Below are positions 1 to 10,000 of a stretch of DNA of 43,288 nt, one piece after another. The number at the start of each line of letters is the position of its first letter. Within the stretch, counting starts at the first letter, position 1. The position numbers were made by a program, and so were the translations under genes. The stretch is from Verrucomicrobiota bacterium (GTDB lineage Bacteria; Verrucomicrobiota; Verrucomicrobiia; Opitutales; UBA953), in NCBI GenBank assembly GCA_030834165.1, contig JAURFU010000011.1, positions 1 to 43,288 on the forward strand. Direction: 5' to 3'. The notes below the pieces were generated by a model, which was not told where the DNA came from, ran no database searches, and saw nothing but the letters and a program-made list of their open reading frames with translations.

Positions 1-1860
1 GACCTTGGGGCCGTCGGGCATGACGGAACGCTTGAACTGCTGGCTGAAGAAGCGGCTCAGGAACGAGCGGAGCCAGTGGCGGATCTCCGTCTGGTCATAT
101 TTCCCGGCGAACGCGTGCTCGGCGATCCAGAGGACCTTGGAGGGGCGGAAGCCGTTGCGGATGACGTGATACAGGAAGAAGTCGTGGAGCTCGTAAGGTC
201 CGACCAGCATCTCCGTCTGCTGGGCGATCTCGCCGTCGGCGCCGGGCGGCAGGAGCTCGGGGCTGACCGGGGTCGCGACGATGTCCTCGAGGATGGCGCG
301 TTCGGTGCCGACGTGGCGGGCGTGGGCGGCCCAGGCGACGAGGTGCTTCACCAAGGTCTTCGGCACGCCGATGTTCACGTGGTACATCGACATGTGGTCG
401 GCGTTGAACGTGCACCAGCCGAGCGCGGCTTCGGAGAGGTCGCCCGTGCCGACGACGAAGCCGTGGCTCTGGTTGGCGACGTCCATCAGGATCTGCGTGC
501 GCTCGCGGGCCTGGGCGTTCTCGAAGGTGACGTCGTGCTTGCCGGCCGGATGATGGATGTCGCGCAGGTGCTGCTCCACGGCGCCGTTGATGGGGATCTC
601 GCGGGCGGTGATGCCGAGGGTCTCCATCAGGCGCATCGCGTTGACGCGGGTGCGGGCCGAGGTGCCGGGGCCGGGGAGGGTGAGGCCGACGATACCCTTG
701 CGGTCGAGGCCGAGGCGGTTGAAGGCCTCGAGCGTGACGAGCAGGGCGAGGGTGGAGTCGAGGCCGCCCGAGACGCCGATGACCACGTGCTTGAGGCCCG
801 TGTGGCGGAGGCGGCGGGCGAGGCCCGTCGACTGGATCGCGAAGATCTCCTGGCAGTTCTCGTCACGGCGGTGCGGGTCGGACGGGACGAACGGATGCTG
901 GCTGAAGCGGCGGCGCAGCTTCGGCGTCTGGCCGGTCGGGACGCCGAGGGTGAAGCCGACCATGCGCGGACGCACCGCGACGGGCGCGCCGAAGAAGGTG
1001 CTGTTGCGGCGACGTTCGGCCGCGAGGCGGTCGAGGTCGATCTGCGAGACGATGAGCGCGAGGTCGAAGCGGAAGCGCTCCGATTCGCCGAGCACGATGC
1101 CGTTCTCGGCGATGAGCCCGTGGCCGCTGTAGACGATGTCGGTGCTCGATTCGCCCGCGCCGGCGGCGGCGTAGACGTAAGCGGCCAGGCAGCGGGCGGA
1201 CTGGGCCTTCACGAGGTCGCGGCGATACGCGGCCTTGGTGAGAAGTTCGTCGCTGGCGGAAAGGTTGCAGAGCAGGGTGGCGCCGGCGAGGGCCTGCGGG
1301 CCGCTCGGGGGCTCGACGGCCCAGAGGTCTTCGCAGATCTCGATGCCGAGCACGCAGTCCGGCATGTCGGTCGCCTGGAAGAGCAGGTCGGTGCCGAAGG
1401 GGACCTTCTCGCCGAGGAGTTCGACCTCGGCGACCGGGGCGACCCGGGCGGAGGCGAACCAGCGCTGTTCGTAGAACTCCCCGGTGTTGGGCAGGTGGGT
1501 CTTGGGGACGACCCCGAGGACCTTGCCCCGGGAGAGCGCCACGGCGACGTTGAAGAGGCGTCCGTTGACCTCCAGGGGGGCTCCTACGAGGGCGGTGAGG
1601 CCGAGCTTCGCGGTGGCCTCGCAGACCTGCCCTAGGGCCTTCAGGGCGCCGTTCAGGAGGGTGCGCTGGCCGAAGAGGTCGCCGCAGCTATAGCCAGTCA
1701 GGCAAAGTTCCGGCAGGACGACGATTTCCACCCCCTCTTGGGCGGCTTTTTCCAGGGCCTGGATGATCAGGATGGCGTTGGCCGCGGGGTCCCCCAGACG
1801 TAGGGCCGGCGAGGCGGCCGCCACGGTCACAAAACCGTTCTGGTGGATGCGGTTGGACAT
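1..1860 (-). CDS. nadE: Glutamine-dependent NAD(+) synthetase, C-terminus cut by window edge
   Basis: Makes NAD from deamido-NAD, ATP and glutamine in the cytosol, the last step of NAD synthesis. Reading from the ATG at 1858-1860, 620 codons run without a stop to base 1, so only a short C-terminal piece is missing (two-domain relatives are about 640-680 residues). The N-terminal nitrilase-type glutaminase has its triad at Glu51 (LPELCLTGYS), Lys120 (KTHLPN) and Cys176 (EICEDLW). The synthetase domain carries the ATP pyrophosphatase P-loop SGGLDST at residues 364-370. It is divergent from thrB with an 85-base gap. The two-domain architecture means it can use glutamine directly, unlike the short ammonia-dependent NadE. 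Assignment is firm; only the true end is unknown. Confidence 0.96.
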   Translation of the reverse strand, partial: MSNRIHQNGFVTVAAASPALRLGDPAANAILIIQALEKAAQEGVEIVVLPELCLTGYSCGDLFGQRTLLNGALKALGQVCEATAKLGLTALVGAPLEVNGRLFNVAVALSRGKVLGVVPKTHLPNTGEFYEQRWFASARVAPVAEVELLGEKVPFGTDLLFQATDMPDCVLGIEICEDLWAVEPPSGPQALAGATLLCNLSASDELLTKAAYRRDLVKAQSARCLAAYVYAAAGAGESSTDIVYSGHGLIAENGIVLGESERFRFDLALIVSQIDLDRLAAERRRNSTFFGAPVAVRPRMVGFTLGVPTGQTPKLRRRFSQHPFVPSDPHRRDENCQEIFAIQSTGLARRLRHTGLKHVVIGVSGGLDSTLALLVTLEAFNRLGLDRKGIVGLTLPGPGTSARTRVNAMRLMETLGITAREIPINGAVEQHLRDIHHPAGKHDVTFENAQARERTQILMDVANQSHGFVVGTGDLSEAALGWCTFNADHMSMYHVNIGVPKTLVKHLVAWAAHARHVGTERAILEDIVATPVSPELLPPGADGEIAQQTEMLVGPYELHDFFLYHVIRNGFRPSKVLWIAEHAFAGKYDQTEIRHWLRSFLSRFFSQQFKRSVMPDGPKV

Positions 1861-1945
1861 CAAAGGACTGGTAACGGTCATGTTCACCGTTGACCGATGG
1901 GGAGGCAACCCGAAAGGTCTGCCCATCCCTGTTGATAGGGGCCAT

Positions 1946-2899
1946 ATGTCCGCTCAGCCGCTCAAAGAAGTCCGTATCTTTTCGCCTGCCACCGTGGCCA
2001 ACGTGGCCTGCGGATTCGACGTGCTTGGCTTCTGCATCGACGCCCCTGGCGACGAGATCGTGGCCCGCTTCTCGCCGACCCCCGGCCTGCGCATCACCAA
2101 GATCACCGGGGACGACGGCCGTCTGCCCCTCGATTCGAAGAAGAACACCGCCGGCGTCTCCGCCCACGCGCTCCTCCGTCACCTCGGCAAGAGCGACGTC
2201 GGCATCGAGATGGAGATCCACAAGAAGATGCCCTTCGGCAGCGGCCTCGGCTCCAGCGCCGCGAGCGCGGTCGGCGGCGCCTTCGTGGTCAACCGCCTGC
2301 TCGGCGAGCCGCTGACCCGTCGTCAGCTCCTGCCTTTCGTGGTCGCCGGCGAAGCCGCGGCCGACGGCGCCTGGCATGCCGACAACGTCGGCCCGTGCCT
2401 CCTCGGCGGCATCACGCTCATCCGCTCCAACGCCGAACTCGACGTCATGGACGTGCCGATCCCGGACCGCCTCTGGGCCGCCGTCGTGCATCCGGACATC
2501 GTCGTGCTCACCAAGGTCGCCCGCGAGATCATGCCGCGCCAGATCCAGCTCGAGACCTCCACGCAGCAGAGCGGCAACCTCGGCGGCCTCCTGTGCGGCT
2601 TCTTCAAGAGCGACTACGCCCTCATCGGCCGCTCGCTGCACGACCTCATCGCCGAGCCGCACCGCCACCGTCTGATCCCTGAGTTCTACCGCGCCAAGGC
2701 CGCCGCCATGGCCGCCGGCGCGCTGGGCTTCTCGATCTCCGGCGCGGGTCCCAGCGTCTTCGCGCTCTGCGAGGGCGAAGAGACCGCCCGCAAGGTCGCC
2801 GCCGCCGTCGCCGCCGTGTTCTCGGCCGTGCCGATCAAGGCCACGCCTTACGTCTCGCGCATCAATCCCAAGGGTGTCCATGTCCTCTCCGAGTCCTAA
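1946..2899 (+). CDS. thrB: Homoserine kinase
   Basis: Phosphorylates homoserine with ATP to O-phosphohomoserine, the substrate of the next gene. It is a GHMP-family kinase of 317 residues, the usual size. The N-terminal substrate motif SPATVANVACGFD is at about residues 13-25 and the glycine/serine-rich ATP loop PFGSGLGSSAAS at 96-107; a C-terminal GHMP motif SISGAGPSVFAL is also seen. The frame is open further upstream to 1763, but the ATG at 1946 gives a normal N-terminus, whereas the upstream part overlaps nadE on the other strand. It overlaps thrC by 20 bases, so the two are probably co-translated. Confidence 0.95.
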   Translation: MSAQPLKEVRIFSPATVANVACGFDVLGFCIDAPGDEIVARFSPTPGLRITKITGDDGRLPLDSKKNTAGVSAHALLRHLGKSDVGIEMEIHKKMPFGSGLGSSAASAVGGAFVVNRLLGEPLTRRQLLPFVVAGEAAADGAWHADNVGPCLLGGITLIRSNAELDVMDVPIPDRLWAAVVHPDIVVLTKVAREIMPRQIQLETSTQQSGNLGGLLCGFFKSDYALIGRSLHDLIAEPHRHRLIPEFYRAKAAAMAAGALGFSISGAGPSVFALCEGEETARKVAAAVAAVFSAVPIKATPYVSRINPKGVHVLSES

Positions 2900-4214
2900 G
2901 TTGGAATTCGTCTCCACCGCCGACGCCTCCTGCCGCGGTTCCCTGCGTGACGTGCTGCTTTCGGCCATGCCCGCCAAGGGCGGCCTCTGGGTGCCGACGC
3001 ACATCCCGCAGGTCGGGCCCGACTTCGTGGAGCGCCATCGCCACGCGTCCTACGCCGACCTCGCCGAGGCCGTCGTGGCCCCGTATTTCGCCGAGGTCCT
3101 CGGACCCGCGGTCCTGCGTCGGCTCTGCCAGGAGGCCTTCGACTTCCCGGTGCCGCTCGTGTTCCCGGAGAAGCTCAAGGGCACGCCGGCCGAGCGCATC
3201 GGCGTCCTCGAGCTCTTCCATGGCCCGTCCGCGGCCTTCAAGGACTTCGCCGTCCGCACCCTCGTGCGCGTCACCGCGCGCGTCCTCGGCGACGAATTCC
3301 CGCAGCTGACGGTCCTCGCCGCGACTTCGGGCGACACCGGCGCCGCCGTGACCGAAGCTTGCGCCGGCGTCCCCGGCGTCCGCGCCGTGGTCCTCTATCC
3401 CCGCGTCGGCGTCAGCGGCGTGCAGGAATCCCAGATCGCCCGCGCCCGTCCCGGCGTGGTGGCGCTCTCCGTCGACGGCACGTTCGACGACTGTCAGGCC
3501 ATGGTGAAGCGCGCGCTCGCCGACGAGTCCCTGCGCCGCCGCCGTCCGCTGCTGACCGCCAATTCCATCAACCCGGTGCGCCTGATCGCCCAGGTGCCGT
3601 TCGCCTTCCACGCCAAGCGTCTGCTGGCGCCGGGGCGCCGCATGGGCGTCGTGGTGCCTTCGGGCAACCTGGGCAACGTCGGCGCCGTGCAGCTCGCCCG
3701 CCGCATGGGCCTGGACGTCGCCGCGCTCGTCGCCGCGACCAACGTCAATTCACCTCTGCCGGAGCTCTTCGCCACGGGGCAGTATCGTCCGCGCCGCGCC
3801 ACGCCTACTGCCTCCAACGCCATGGACATCGGCGACCCCAACAACCTCAGCCGCCTGCTCGCCTGGCGCGAGGGCGGTCCTGCGGTCGAGGCCGTCACCG
3901 TCGACGACCACGCCACCTTGGACGCCATGCGTCGCGTCCGCGACGCCAGCGGCTACGTCCTCTGCCCGCATTCCGCCGTCGGCTGGAAGGCCGCCGAGGA
4001 CCTGCTGGCCCGGGACGGCGCCGAGCTCGACGAAGTCGTCGTCTTCGGCACCGCCCATCCCGCCAAGTTCCCGGACGTCCTGAAGGATGCCTTCGGCGAC
4101 GCCGCCGCCTCCCGCTTCCCGGGCGAGCTGCCGTCGCCGGCTCCGCTCAAGGTCGGCAACGACTTCGAGGCCGTCCGCAAGGTGCTCGAATCCGAGGCCG
4201 GTTTCGTCCGCTGA
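2880..4214 (+). CDS. thrC: Threonine synthase
   Basis: PLP enzyme that converts O-phosphohomoserine to threonine. 444 residues from the ATG at 2880, which lies six bases after an AAGGG Shine-Dalgarno-like run inside the end of thrB; a GTG six bases upstream (2874) would sit directly on that run and is less likely. The PLP lysine is Lys121 in GPSAAFKDF. The phosphate-binding ATSGDTGAA motif and the later PSGNLGNVGA motif are clear. The length and the N-terminal STADASCRGSLRDVLL stretch fit the bacterial/fungal long-type enzyme rather than the shorter plant-like form. It forms a two-gene threonine operon with thrB; metX at 35.4 kb uses the same precursor, homoserine. Confidence 0.95.
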   Translation: MSSPSPKLEFVSTADASCRGSLRDVLLSAMPAKGGLWVPTHIPQVGPDFVERHRHASYADLAEAVVAPYFAEVLGPAVLRRLCQEAFDFPVPLVFPEKLKGTPAERIGVLELFHGPSAAFKDFAVRTLVRVTARVLGDEFPQLTVLAATSGDTGAAVTEACAGVPGVRAVVLYPRVGVSGVQESQIARARPGVVALSVDGTFDDCQAMVKRALADESLRRRRPLLTANSINPVRLIAQVPFAFHAKRLLAPGRRMGVVVPSGNLGNVGAVQLARRMGLDVAALVAATNVNSPLPELFATGQYRPRRATPTASNAMDIGDPNNLSRLLAWREGGPAVEAVTVDDHATLDAMRRVRDASGYVLCPHSAVGWKAAEDLLARDGAELDEVVVFGTAHPAKFPDVLKDAFGDAAASRFPGELPSPAPLKVGNDFEAVRKVLESEAGFVR

Positions 4215-4224
4215 GCCGGGCACG

Positions 4225-4250
4225 AAAAAGCCGCCTGGCGGCGGCTTGTC
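4225..4250 (-). terminator. Intrinsic terminator ending the TPR-ExbB-ExbD operon
   Basis: Perfect 8-bp inverted repeat AAGCCGCC/GGCGGCTT with a four-base loop (4228-4247). On the minus strand it is followed by a run of five T, so it fits the end of the ExbD gene that stops at 4272. On the plus strand the following T run is poor, so it may be only a weak terminator for thrC. Confidence 0.75.
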
Positions 4251-4271
4251 TTCGTCGTCCGACCGGAAGGC

Positions 4272-4715
4272 TTATTCCGTGTCGGACACCGCGAACGTGA
4301 CGTTCGTGATGTTCGCCTTCGCCAGGATGTCGAGGACGTTGATCACGCGCTCGTAGCGGGCGTTCTCTTCGGCCTGGACGGTGATGAGCAGCTTGGTCTT
4401 GGATTGTTCGGCGGCCTGGCCCATCAGCTTCATCTGATTGTAGAGGTTTTCGAGGAGCTTGTCGCTGGGCGCGCCCACGGGATCTTCGTTGAGGGTGATT
4501 TCGCCGGTCTCGCTCACGCCGATGGTGACTTCGTCGGGAAGTTCGGTCTCCTTGGCGGTCTCGGCGTTGCCGGGCAGGGTGGTCTTGAGCTCATGCTCCA
4601 CCTTGACGGCGCCGGCCATGACCATGAAGAAGAGCATGATCACGAAGACCACGTCGATCATCGGGGCGATCTGGAAGCCCGGGGCGGCGTCAGGGGTCTG
4701 TTCTTTCTGTTTCAT
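4272..4715 (-). CDS. exbD: ExbD/TolR-family biopolymer transport protein (second copy)
   Basis: Inner-membrane protein of an ExbB-ExbD proton channel, which turns proton motive force into movement in the periplasm. 147 residues: a short cytoplasmic N-terminus, one membrane segment at about 18-36 with the conserved proton-carrying Asp21 in the PMIDVVF motif, then a periplasmic domain of about 110 residues. Last gene of a five-gene minus-strand operon; it starts three bases after the stop of the other exbD. The two ExbD proteins share the membrane segment but differ in the periplasmic part, so they may form a mixed dimer or contact different partners (inference). No tonB, tolA, tolB or pal is near. 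Confidence 0.92.
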   Translation of the reverse strand: MKQKEQTPDAAPGFQIAPMIDVVFVIMLFFMVMAGAVKVEHELKTTLPGNAETAKETELPDEVTIGVSETGEITLNEDPVGAPSDKLLENLYNQMKLMGQAAEQSKTKLLITVQAEENARYERVINVLDILAKANITNVTFAVSDTE

Positions 4716-4718
4716 GGC

Positions 4719-5159
4719 TTATTCCTCGTGGTTGAGGCCGGAGAAGGCGATGTTGTCGATGCCCGCCTCGGCTCCCCATTCGAGGGCCTTGGAGACGTAC
4801 TTGGCGTGGCACTCCTTGTCGGCGCGCACCAGCAGGCGGTACTTTTCGTTGCTCCCCTTGCGGTCGGAGAGTTCCTTGGCGATGCCATCCTTGTCGTTCG
4901 GGTCAAGTTCGCGGTCGTCGAGCTTGTACTTGGCCTGCCCGGTCGTCTTGTCCCAGGAGATGTTGATCAGGCCGGCCGCGGCCTTGTCGTCACGTTTGAC
5001 GCCGTTGGCAGCCACCGGGAGGCTGATGTTCTTGTCGACCTTGAGCACCTGCGAGGAGGTGATCGACATGAAGAAGATGAGCAGCACTAGGAGCACGTCG
5101 ATCATCGGCGCGACCTGGAACTCCGGTTCGCCTTCTCCGCCTCCGCCTCCGCCTGCCAT
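4719..5159 (-). CDS. exbD: ExbD/TolR-family biopolymer transport protein (first copy)
   Basis: 146 residues. The N-terminus begins with a glycine run (MAGGGGGGEGE), followed by one membrane helix at about 18-36 with Asp21 in PMIDVLLVLL, the proton-relay position of ExbD/TolR. The periplasmic domain is rich in Lys and Asp (for example DDRELDPNDKDG) and has one unusual cysteine, in DKECHAKY. It lies 32 bases after exbB and three bases before the second exbD. Paired ExbD genes after one ExbB are known in several Gram-negative groups; the role of this pair cannot be told from sequence. Confidence 0.92.
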   Translation of the reverse strand: MAGGGGGGEGEPEFQVAPMIDVLLVLLIFFMSITSSQVLKVDKNISLPVAANGVKRDDKAAAGLINISWDKTTGQAKYKLDDRELDPNDKDGIAKELSDRKGSNEKYRLLVRADKECHAKYVSKALEWGAEAGIDNIAFSGLNHEE

Positions 5160-5191
5160 GGTCGTGCTGCTGGTTTAGGGGTGGACGTTCC

Positions 5192-5980
5192 TCAGCCCTG
5201 GACGCTCGAGGAAGCGTTCCAGTCGGGCTTGGAGGCGTAGATCTCTTCGTCGCCGACCTTGCGACCCTCGACTTCGTCGTAGGGGAAGGCCCGGAAGAGG
5301 CCGGTCACGATCTCGGTGATGTCGTGGATGCCCTTGTTGATGCGGTTGGCCAGGAGGTAGTAGGCCATGAACGCCGGGATGGCGATGAACAGGCCGGAGG
5401 CGGTGGCCACGAGCACTTCGCCGATCGCGCCCGAGAGCTTGGAAGGGTCGCCCACGCCGGAGGTGCCGAGGGTTTCGAACGCGCTCATCATGCCCGTGAC
5501 GGTTCCGGTCAGGCCGATCATCGGGGTGCAGACGCCGATGACGGAGAGGTAGGAGGAGCGTCCCTTGAGTTCGCCCTGGACGCGGACGATCTCGGAGAGG
5601 ATGGCCTCTTCGGTCATGGTCTTGCCATCCGGGGTGAAGGCGACGCCCGCGCGGACGACGTCGGCCACGGGGGAGCCGGCGGCCTTGGCGAAGTTATAGG
5701 CGCCGATGTAGTCGCCTTTCTTGAAGAGCTCGCGGAGCTGGGTGACGTGTTCGGCGGGATACATTTTGCCGGCGCTCGTCTTGATGAATCCGTCGACCAT
5801 GAACCAGATCATCGCCACGGAGCAGAGGGTGATCGGGTACATGACCCAACCGCCTTCGATGAAGAGGTCGGCGAGGGTCTTGTGATGCACGGCCGCGGCG
5901 GCCTCCTGAGCCGAAGCGGTGACGGTCAGCAGTCCGAGGACTGCGGCGCTGAGGATGGCGGAACGTAGGTTCATCTTCAT
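5192..5980 (-). CDS. exbB: ExbB/TolQ/MotA-family proton channel protein
   Basis: Inner-membrane channel subunit that works with ExbD. 262 residues from the ATG at 5978-5980, chosen because it puts a signal-peptide-like segment (residues 3-24, ending ASAQ) first; the frame is open up to 6037 but that part overlaps the upstream gene. Membrane helices lie at about 44-63, 145-165 and 186-212. The family motif PMIGLTGTVTGM (153-164) and the helix with GEVLVATASGLFIAIPAF are conserved channel-lining elements. An extra cleavable N-terminus is common in ExbB of non-proteobacterial groups. It starts 53 bases after the second TPR gene, and the cognate ExbD genes follow. Confidence 0.93.
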   Translation of the reverse strand: MKMNLRSAILSAAVLGLLTVTASAQEAAAAVHHKTLADLFIEGGWVMYPITLCSVAMIWFMVDGFIKTSAGKMYPAEHVTQLRELFKKGDYIGAYNFAKAAGSPVADVVRAGVAFTPDGKTMTEEAILSEIVRVQGELKGRSSYLSVIGVCTPMIGLTGTVTGMMSAFETLGTSGVGDPSKLSGAIGEVLVATASGLFIAIPAFMAYYLLANRINKGIHDITEIVTGLFRAFPYDEVEGRKVGDEEIYASKPDWNASSSVQG

Positions 5981-6033
5981 GATGATGGGGTGTAGGTTGA
6001 TATCTAGGTTAGGTTTTGGAAAGGGGCAAGGAC

Positions 6034-7050
6034 TCACTTGTTGGCTTCGACCTTCTCCTCGGCGGCGAGCTTGGGCTTGGCCAGCATCACGCCCTCGGGG
6101 AGGGGGCCGCCGGCGGCGATCTTCTTCTGGTCGGCCTCGGCCTTGGCGCGCTCCTCGGGGGGGAGCAGTTTCTTGGCTTCTTCGGCCTCCTTGGAGACGG
6201 GGTAGGAGACGATGACGTCGTAGAGGTAGCGATTGGAGACGGCTTCGAGCTTCTGGTCGCGCAGCGCAGGGCTGTCCATGCCGCGGAAGGCGCGGGCGGC
6301 GCCCAGGAGGGCCTTGGGGATGAGTTCGTTCTCGGAGCCGAAGAAGACCGGGACGCGGAGGAAGGTGGTCATCGCGGCCTCGTACTTCTTGGCGGCGAGG
6401 AGCGAGTTGCCCTTCGTCAGGTGGAGCCGGGCCTGGAGTTCGGAACTGTCGACCTTCGAGAGAAGGTCCGTCGCCTCGCGGATGACGGCCTCATGTTCGC
6501 CCTTGCGGGCGCGCAGCATCAGGCGGGCGAGCTGGATCTGGGTGGCGACTTCGGGCTCCTTGGCGGCCTCTTCTTTCTCGAAGACCGCGAGGAAGCTGTT
6601 GGTCGCGGCGTCGTTTTCCAGCCGATCGAGCGCGTCGAGCTTGATGAGCGAGGCCTTGATCCACCAGGAGCCGGGGACGTTCTTGAGGGGTTCGAAGAAC
6701 TTGATCACCGCTTCGGCGTTATCCAGCGCCTTGGCCGGCTCGCCGCGGTTGACGTTGTCCTGGGCCTCCTGGAGGCGGGCCGGCATCGGCCAGACTATCT
6801 CGGTGACCTCGGAGAGCTTCCGGGTCAGGACGACCTCGAAGCCGCCCTGGTTGCTCGTACGGTCGACGGTCCCCTTGATGACGTTGATCACGGCTTTCTT
6901 GGAGTCGACGACGGGCTTGGGCGGGATGGAATTGTCGAGCTTGAACGGGTCGTTGACCTCCCATCGTTCGCCTTTGAAGACGAAGGTCTGGGCCGGTGCC
7001 GTGGCGGCGAGGAGGAGCGCGGAGGCGGCGAGGAGGAGGGGGTGGCGCAT
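6034..7050 (-). CDS. Exported TPR-type protein of the ExbB operon
   Basis: 338 residues, start at the ATG 7048-7050. A signal peptide covers residues 1-20 (cut after APA, before Q21) with no lipobox cysteine, so it is probably periplasmic or loosely bound to the outer membrane. The middle (about 95-300) is all helical with TPR-like pairs such as the one around KGNSLLAAKKYEAAMTTFL. The C-terminus is rich in Lys, Ala and Glu. It starts five bases after the stop of the 1110-residue TPR gene and precedes exbB, so it is likely a partner of the proton channel. No enzyme motif is visible. The exact function is unknown; the TPR content and export are read from sequence, the partnership is inferred from the operon. 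Confidence 0.85.
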   Translation of the reverse strand: MRHPLLLAASALLLAATAPAQTFVFKGERWEVNDPFKLDNSIPPKPVVDSKKAVINVIKGTVDRTSNQGGFEVVLTRKLSEVTEIVWPMPARLQEAQDNVNRGEPAKALDNAEAVIKFFEPLKNVPGSWWIKASLIKLDALDRLENDAATNSFLAVFEKEEAAKEPEVATQIQLARLMLRARKGEHEAVIREATDLLSKVDSSELQARLHLTKGNSLLAAKKYEAAMTTFLRVPVFFGSENELIPKALLGAARAFRGMDSPALRDQKLEAVSNRYLYDVIVSYPVSKEAEEAKKLLPPEERAKAEADQKKIAAGGPLPEGVMLAKPKLAAEEKVEANK

Positions 7051-7055
7051 GGCGT

Positions 7056-10000
7056 TCAGAGTCCGAGGAGGTAGGCTTTGGCTTCGGTCGCTTCGCGGGT
7101 GTCCTTGATGCGTTCTTTCTCCAGCATCTCTTGCAGGAGCCGCTTGGCGCCGTCCTTCTGGTCGAGCTTGGTGGCGAGGATCTTGGCTTCGGCGAAGTAG
7201 GACTTCGCGGCCCAGACCTCATACTTCTTCCAGGTCATGTAGCAGCGGCGGTAGAAGGCCACGGCGCGGGCGTAGCCGTCCTTGTCGGTCGCCTGACGTT
7301 CTTCCATGAGACCGAGCCAGTAGAGCGAGGCGGCGGTCTTCTCGCCGCGCCATTCCTTGGTCTTGGCGATCTCCTCGAACTCCTCCTTGGCTTCCTTGAA
7401 CTTGGAGGTTTCGGCGAGGGCGCGCGCGCGTGTGAAGCGGAGGTCGAGCTCCTTCGCCATCAGGATGTTGTTGTCGACGGCCTCGTTGCAGAGGGACAGG
7501 GCCTCGGCGTATTTCTTCTCGCCGAAGCGGATCTCGGCCAGGCCGGCGAAGCCGTAGTCGGCGTATTCCGAGGAGCGGGAGAACTCGAGGATGTAGCGGA
7601 AGTATTCCTCCGCCTTCTTGCCGTCCCCCTTGGCGAGCAGGCTTTCGCCCACGAGCGCGAGGATCGTCGGGTTGAGTTCCTCGGCCTTGAAGTTGGCGGC
7701 GATCTTGGCGAAGTTGGCCGCGGTCTTCTCGGGTTCGCGCGTGAAGACGGCCAGCTGGCCGAGGGCGAAGAACCCTCGGGCCTGGGCGACCAGCGAGCTT
7801 CGGTTGTCCTCGAGGCGGAGCAGCTTGGTGAGCTCCTTCTCGGCGTCGGCGGCGGTGTAGGCGCCCGGCTCGGGCTTGGCGCCCGCCCTCACGCGCTTGA
7901 CCTTGCGGGCGAGCTTCTCGGCGAGGAAGACGATGAGTTTCTCCGTGCCTTCCTGCTTGCGGTCGTTGATGGACTCGGCGACGGCGTCGGAGAGGATCTT
8001 GAGGGCGCGCTTCTTCTGTTCGGCGATGGACGCCTGACGCTTGACCTCGACCTTGGCCAGCTCGGCTTCGAGCTGGGCGGAGAGCTTCTTGACGGCTTCC
8101 TTGGCGACGTCGATCTCAGGGCGGGTGACGCCCTGCTTGCGCTCGAGCTGGTCGACGGCCTTGCGGGCGTCGGCGAGCTTCGCGCTGAATTCCTTGCGGA
8201 CCTTCTCGGCCTGCTGCGCGAACTCGGGCATGTCGCCCATGCGTTCGGTGGAGCGAATCACCTCGTAGAGGTAGGTCATCGCCTTCGGGTCGTTGTGGTC
8301 CCAGTCGAAGATCTCCCGGAAGAGGTCGCGCATGCGCTTGTGTTCGCCGCGTCCGGGGAGCAGCTTGCGGAGCTCGCCGAGGACGAATTCAAGGGCCTGC
8401 GGATTGGTGCGGGCGCTCTTGGCGGCGGCCTCGTAGGCGTCGATCGCCTTGGCGGTGACGGCTTCCTTCTCCTGTTCGAGCTTCTCCTTGATCGCGGCGA
8501 ACTTCGCGCGGTCAGGGGTCTTGAGGTTGACGCGCAGGTCGATGTCGGCGGCCTTGACCTTCTTGTCGAGGTCGTCGGCGAGGCGGATGTGGGCGTCGCC
8601 GATCAGCGTGTAGACCTCGGGGGTCTGCGCGATGACCTCGTCGGTGCGGTCCTTGGCGTAATCCTTGAGCCACTCTTCGCAGAGCTTGATGGTGCCGGCG
8701 ACGTCAGGCGGGTTGACGCCGAACTTGACGATGGCCTGGCGGTAACGGACGTCGGGGATGAACTGTCCCTTCGGATATTCCGACTGGTACTTGTCGAAGT
8801 CGACCTTGGTCTCCTTGTACTTGCCTTGGAAGAACGAGCAGAGCGCGTTCATGTACAGGACCTGCTGGCGGACGGAGGAGCGCTCGTATTTCTTGAGGAA
8901 GGCCTCGAAGGCCTTCTGCGCGGGGGCCCAGTCGACCTGCGAGAAAAGGCAGGCGGCGATGCGGAAATCGATCTCCTCGGCGACCTCGGGCGTGAGGTTG
9001 GTCACGTTGGCCTGGACCCACTTGTAATGGGCGATGGCCTCGGGGAATTCTTCCCGCTCCTGGGAGATGTCGCCGAGGATGAGCGCGATGGACGAGACCA
9101 TCTCGTCCTTCGGGAACTTCTGGATGAACTCCTTGCACTTCGCCTGGGCCTCGTTGTTGCGGCCGATGCGGCGGAGGGCGACGATGTGGTAGTAGTAGGC
9201 GCCGGCGATGCGGCTGAATTCCGGGCTGTTCTCGAAGATGTCCAGGAAGGCCACGTGGGCCTCCCAGGGGCGCTTCAGCTCGAGCAGGCAGAGGCCGATG
9301 CGGTAGGAGATGAAGGCGTCATAATCCTTGTTGGCCTTGAATTCGGCCTCGATCTTCTTGAACTGCTCGAGGTCCAGCTGGGCGCGGCGGATGATGTCGG
9401 CCTGCTCGGGGTTGGGCTTGGGCGCCGCCTTGATCATCGCGGCGACCTCGGCGTTCTTGGCTTCGATGGCCTTGGCGAACGAGCGGGTCAGGTTGACGCG
9501 GCGGAGGGTGCCTTGGTAGTTGTTGAGGGCCTGGCGGTAGAAATCGCCGCGGAAGGCTTCGTCGGCGGCGGATTCAGCCGCGGCGAAACGGGCGTCGCCG
9601 ATCTCAAGACGCTGGAAATTGGAGCGGACGACTTCGACGGGCGAGCCGGTGCTGCGGGCGTCGATTTCATTCTTCAGCTGGGTCGCTTCCTTCGTGAGCC
9701 CGAGCTTGGTGTACATCTCGACGAGCTTGTAGGCGGCTTCGCGGCGTTCCGGGGTGTTGATGCCGTCGGCCGTGGCCTGCTTGAGGAGGCTGATGGCCTG
9801 GGCGTAGGCGGCCTTCTTGAGGTCGTCGCTCGAACTCTTGGCGCGGTCCACGACGATCTGGGCCGAGAGCGTGAAGGCGCTCACGCGTTCTTCAGGCCGG
9901 GCCAGGGCGTTGGTGCGGATTTTTTCCAGGCGGGTGAGGGCCTGGTCCCACTTGGCCTGCTTGGAATAGGCCTCGATGAGGATCAGTTCGGCGGTCCCTC

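Noticed and set aside
76-1635. 519-codon plus-strand frame over nadE
   Set aside because: Antisense to a two-domain NAD synthetase with both active sites intact.
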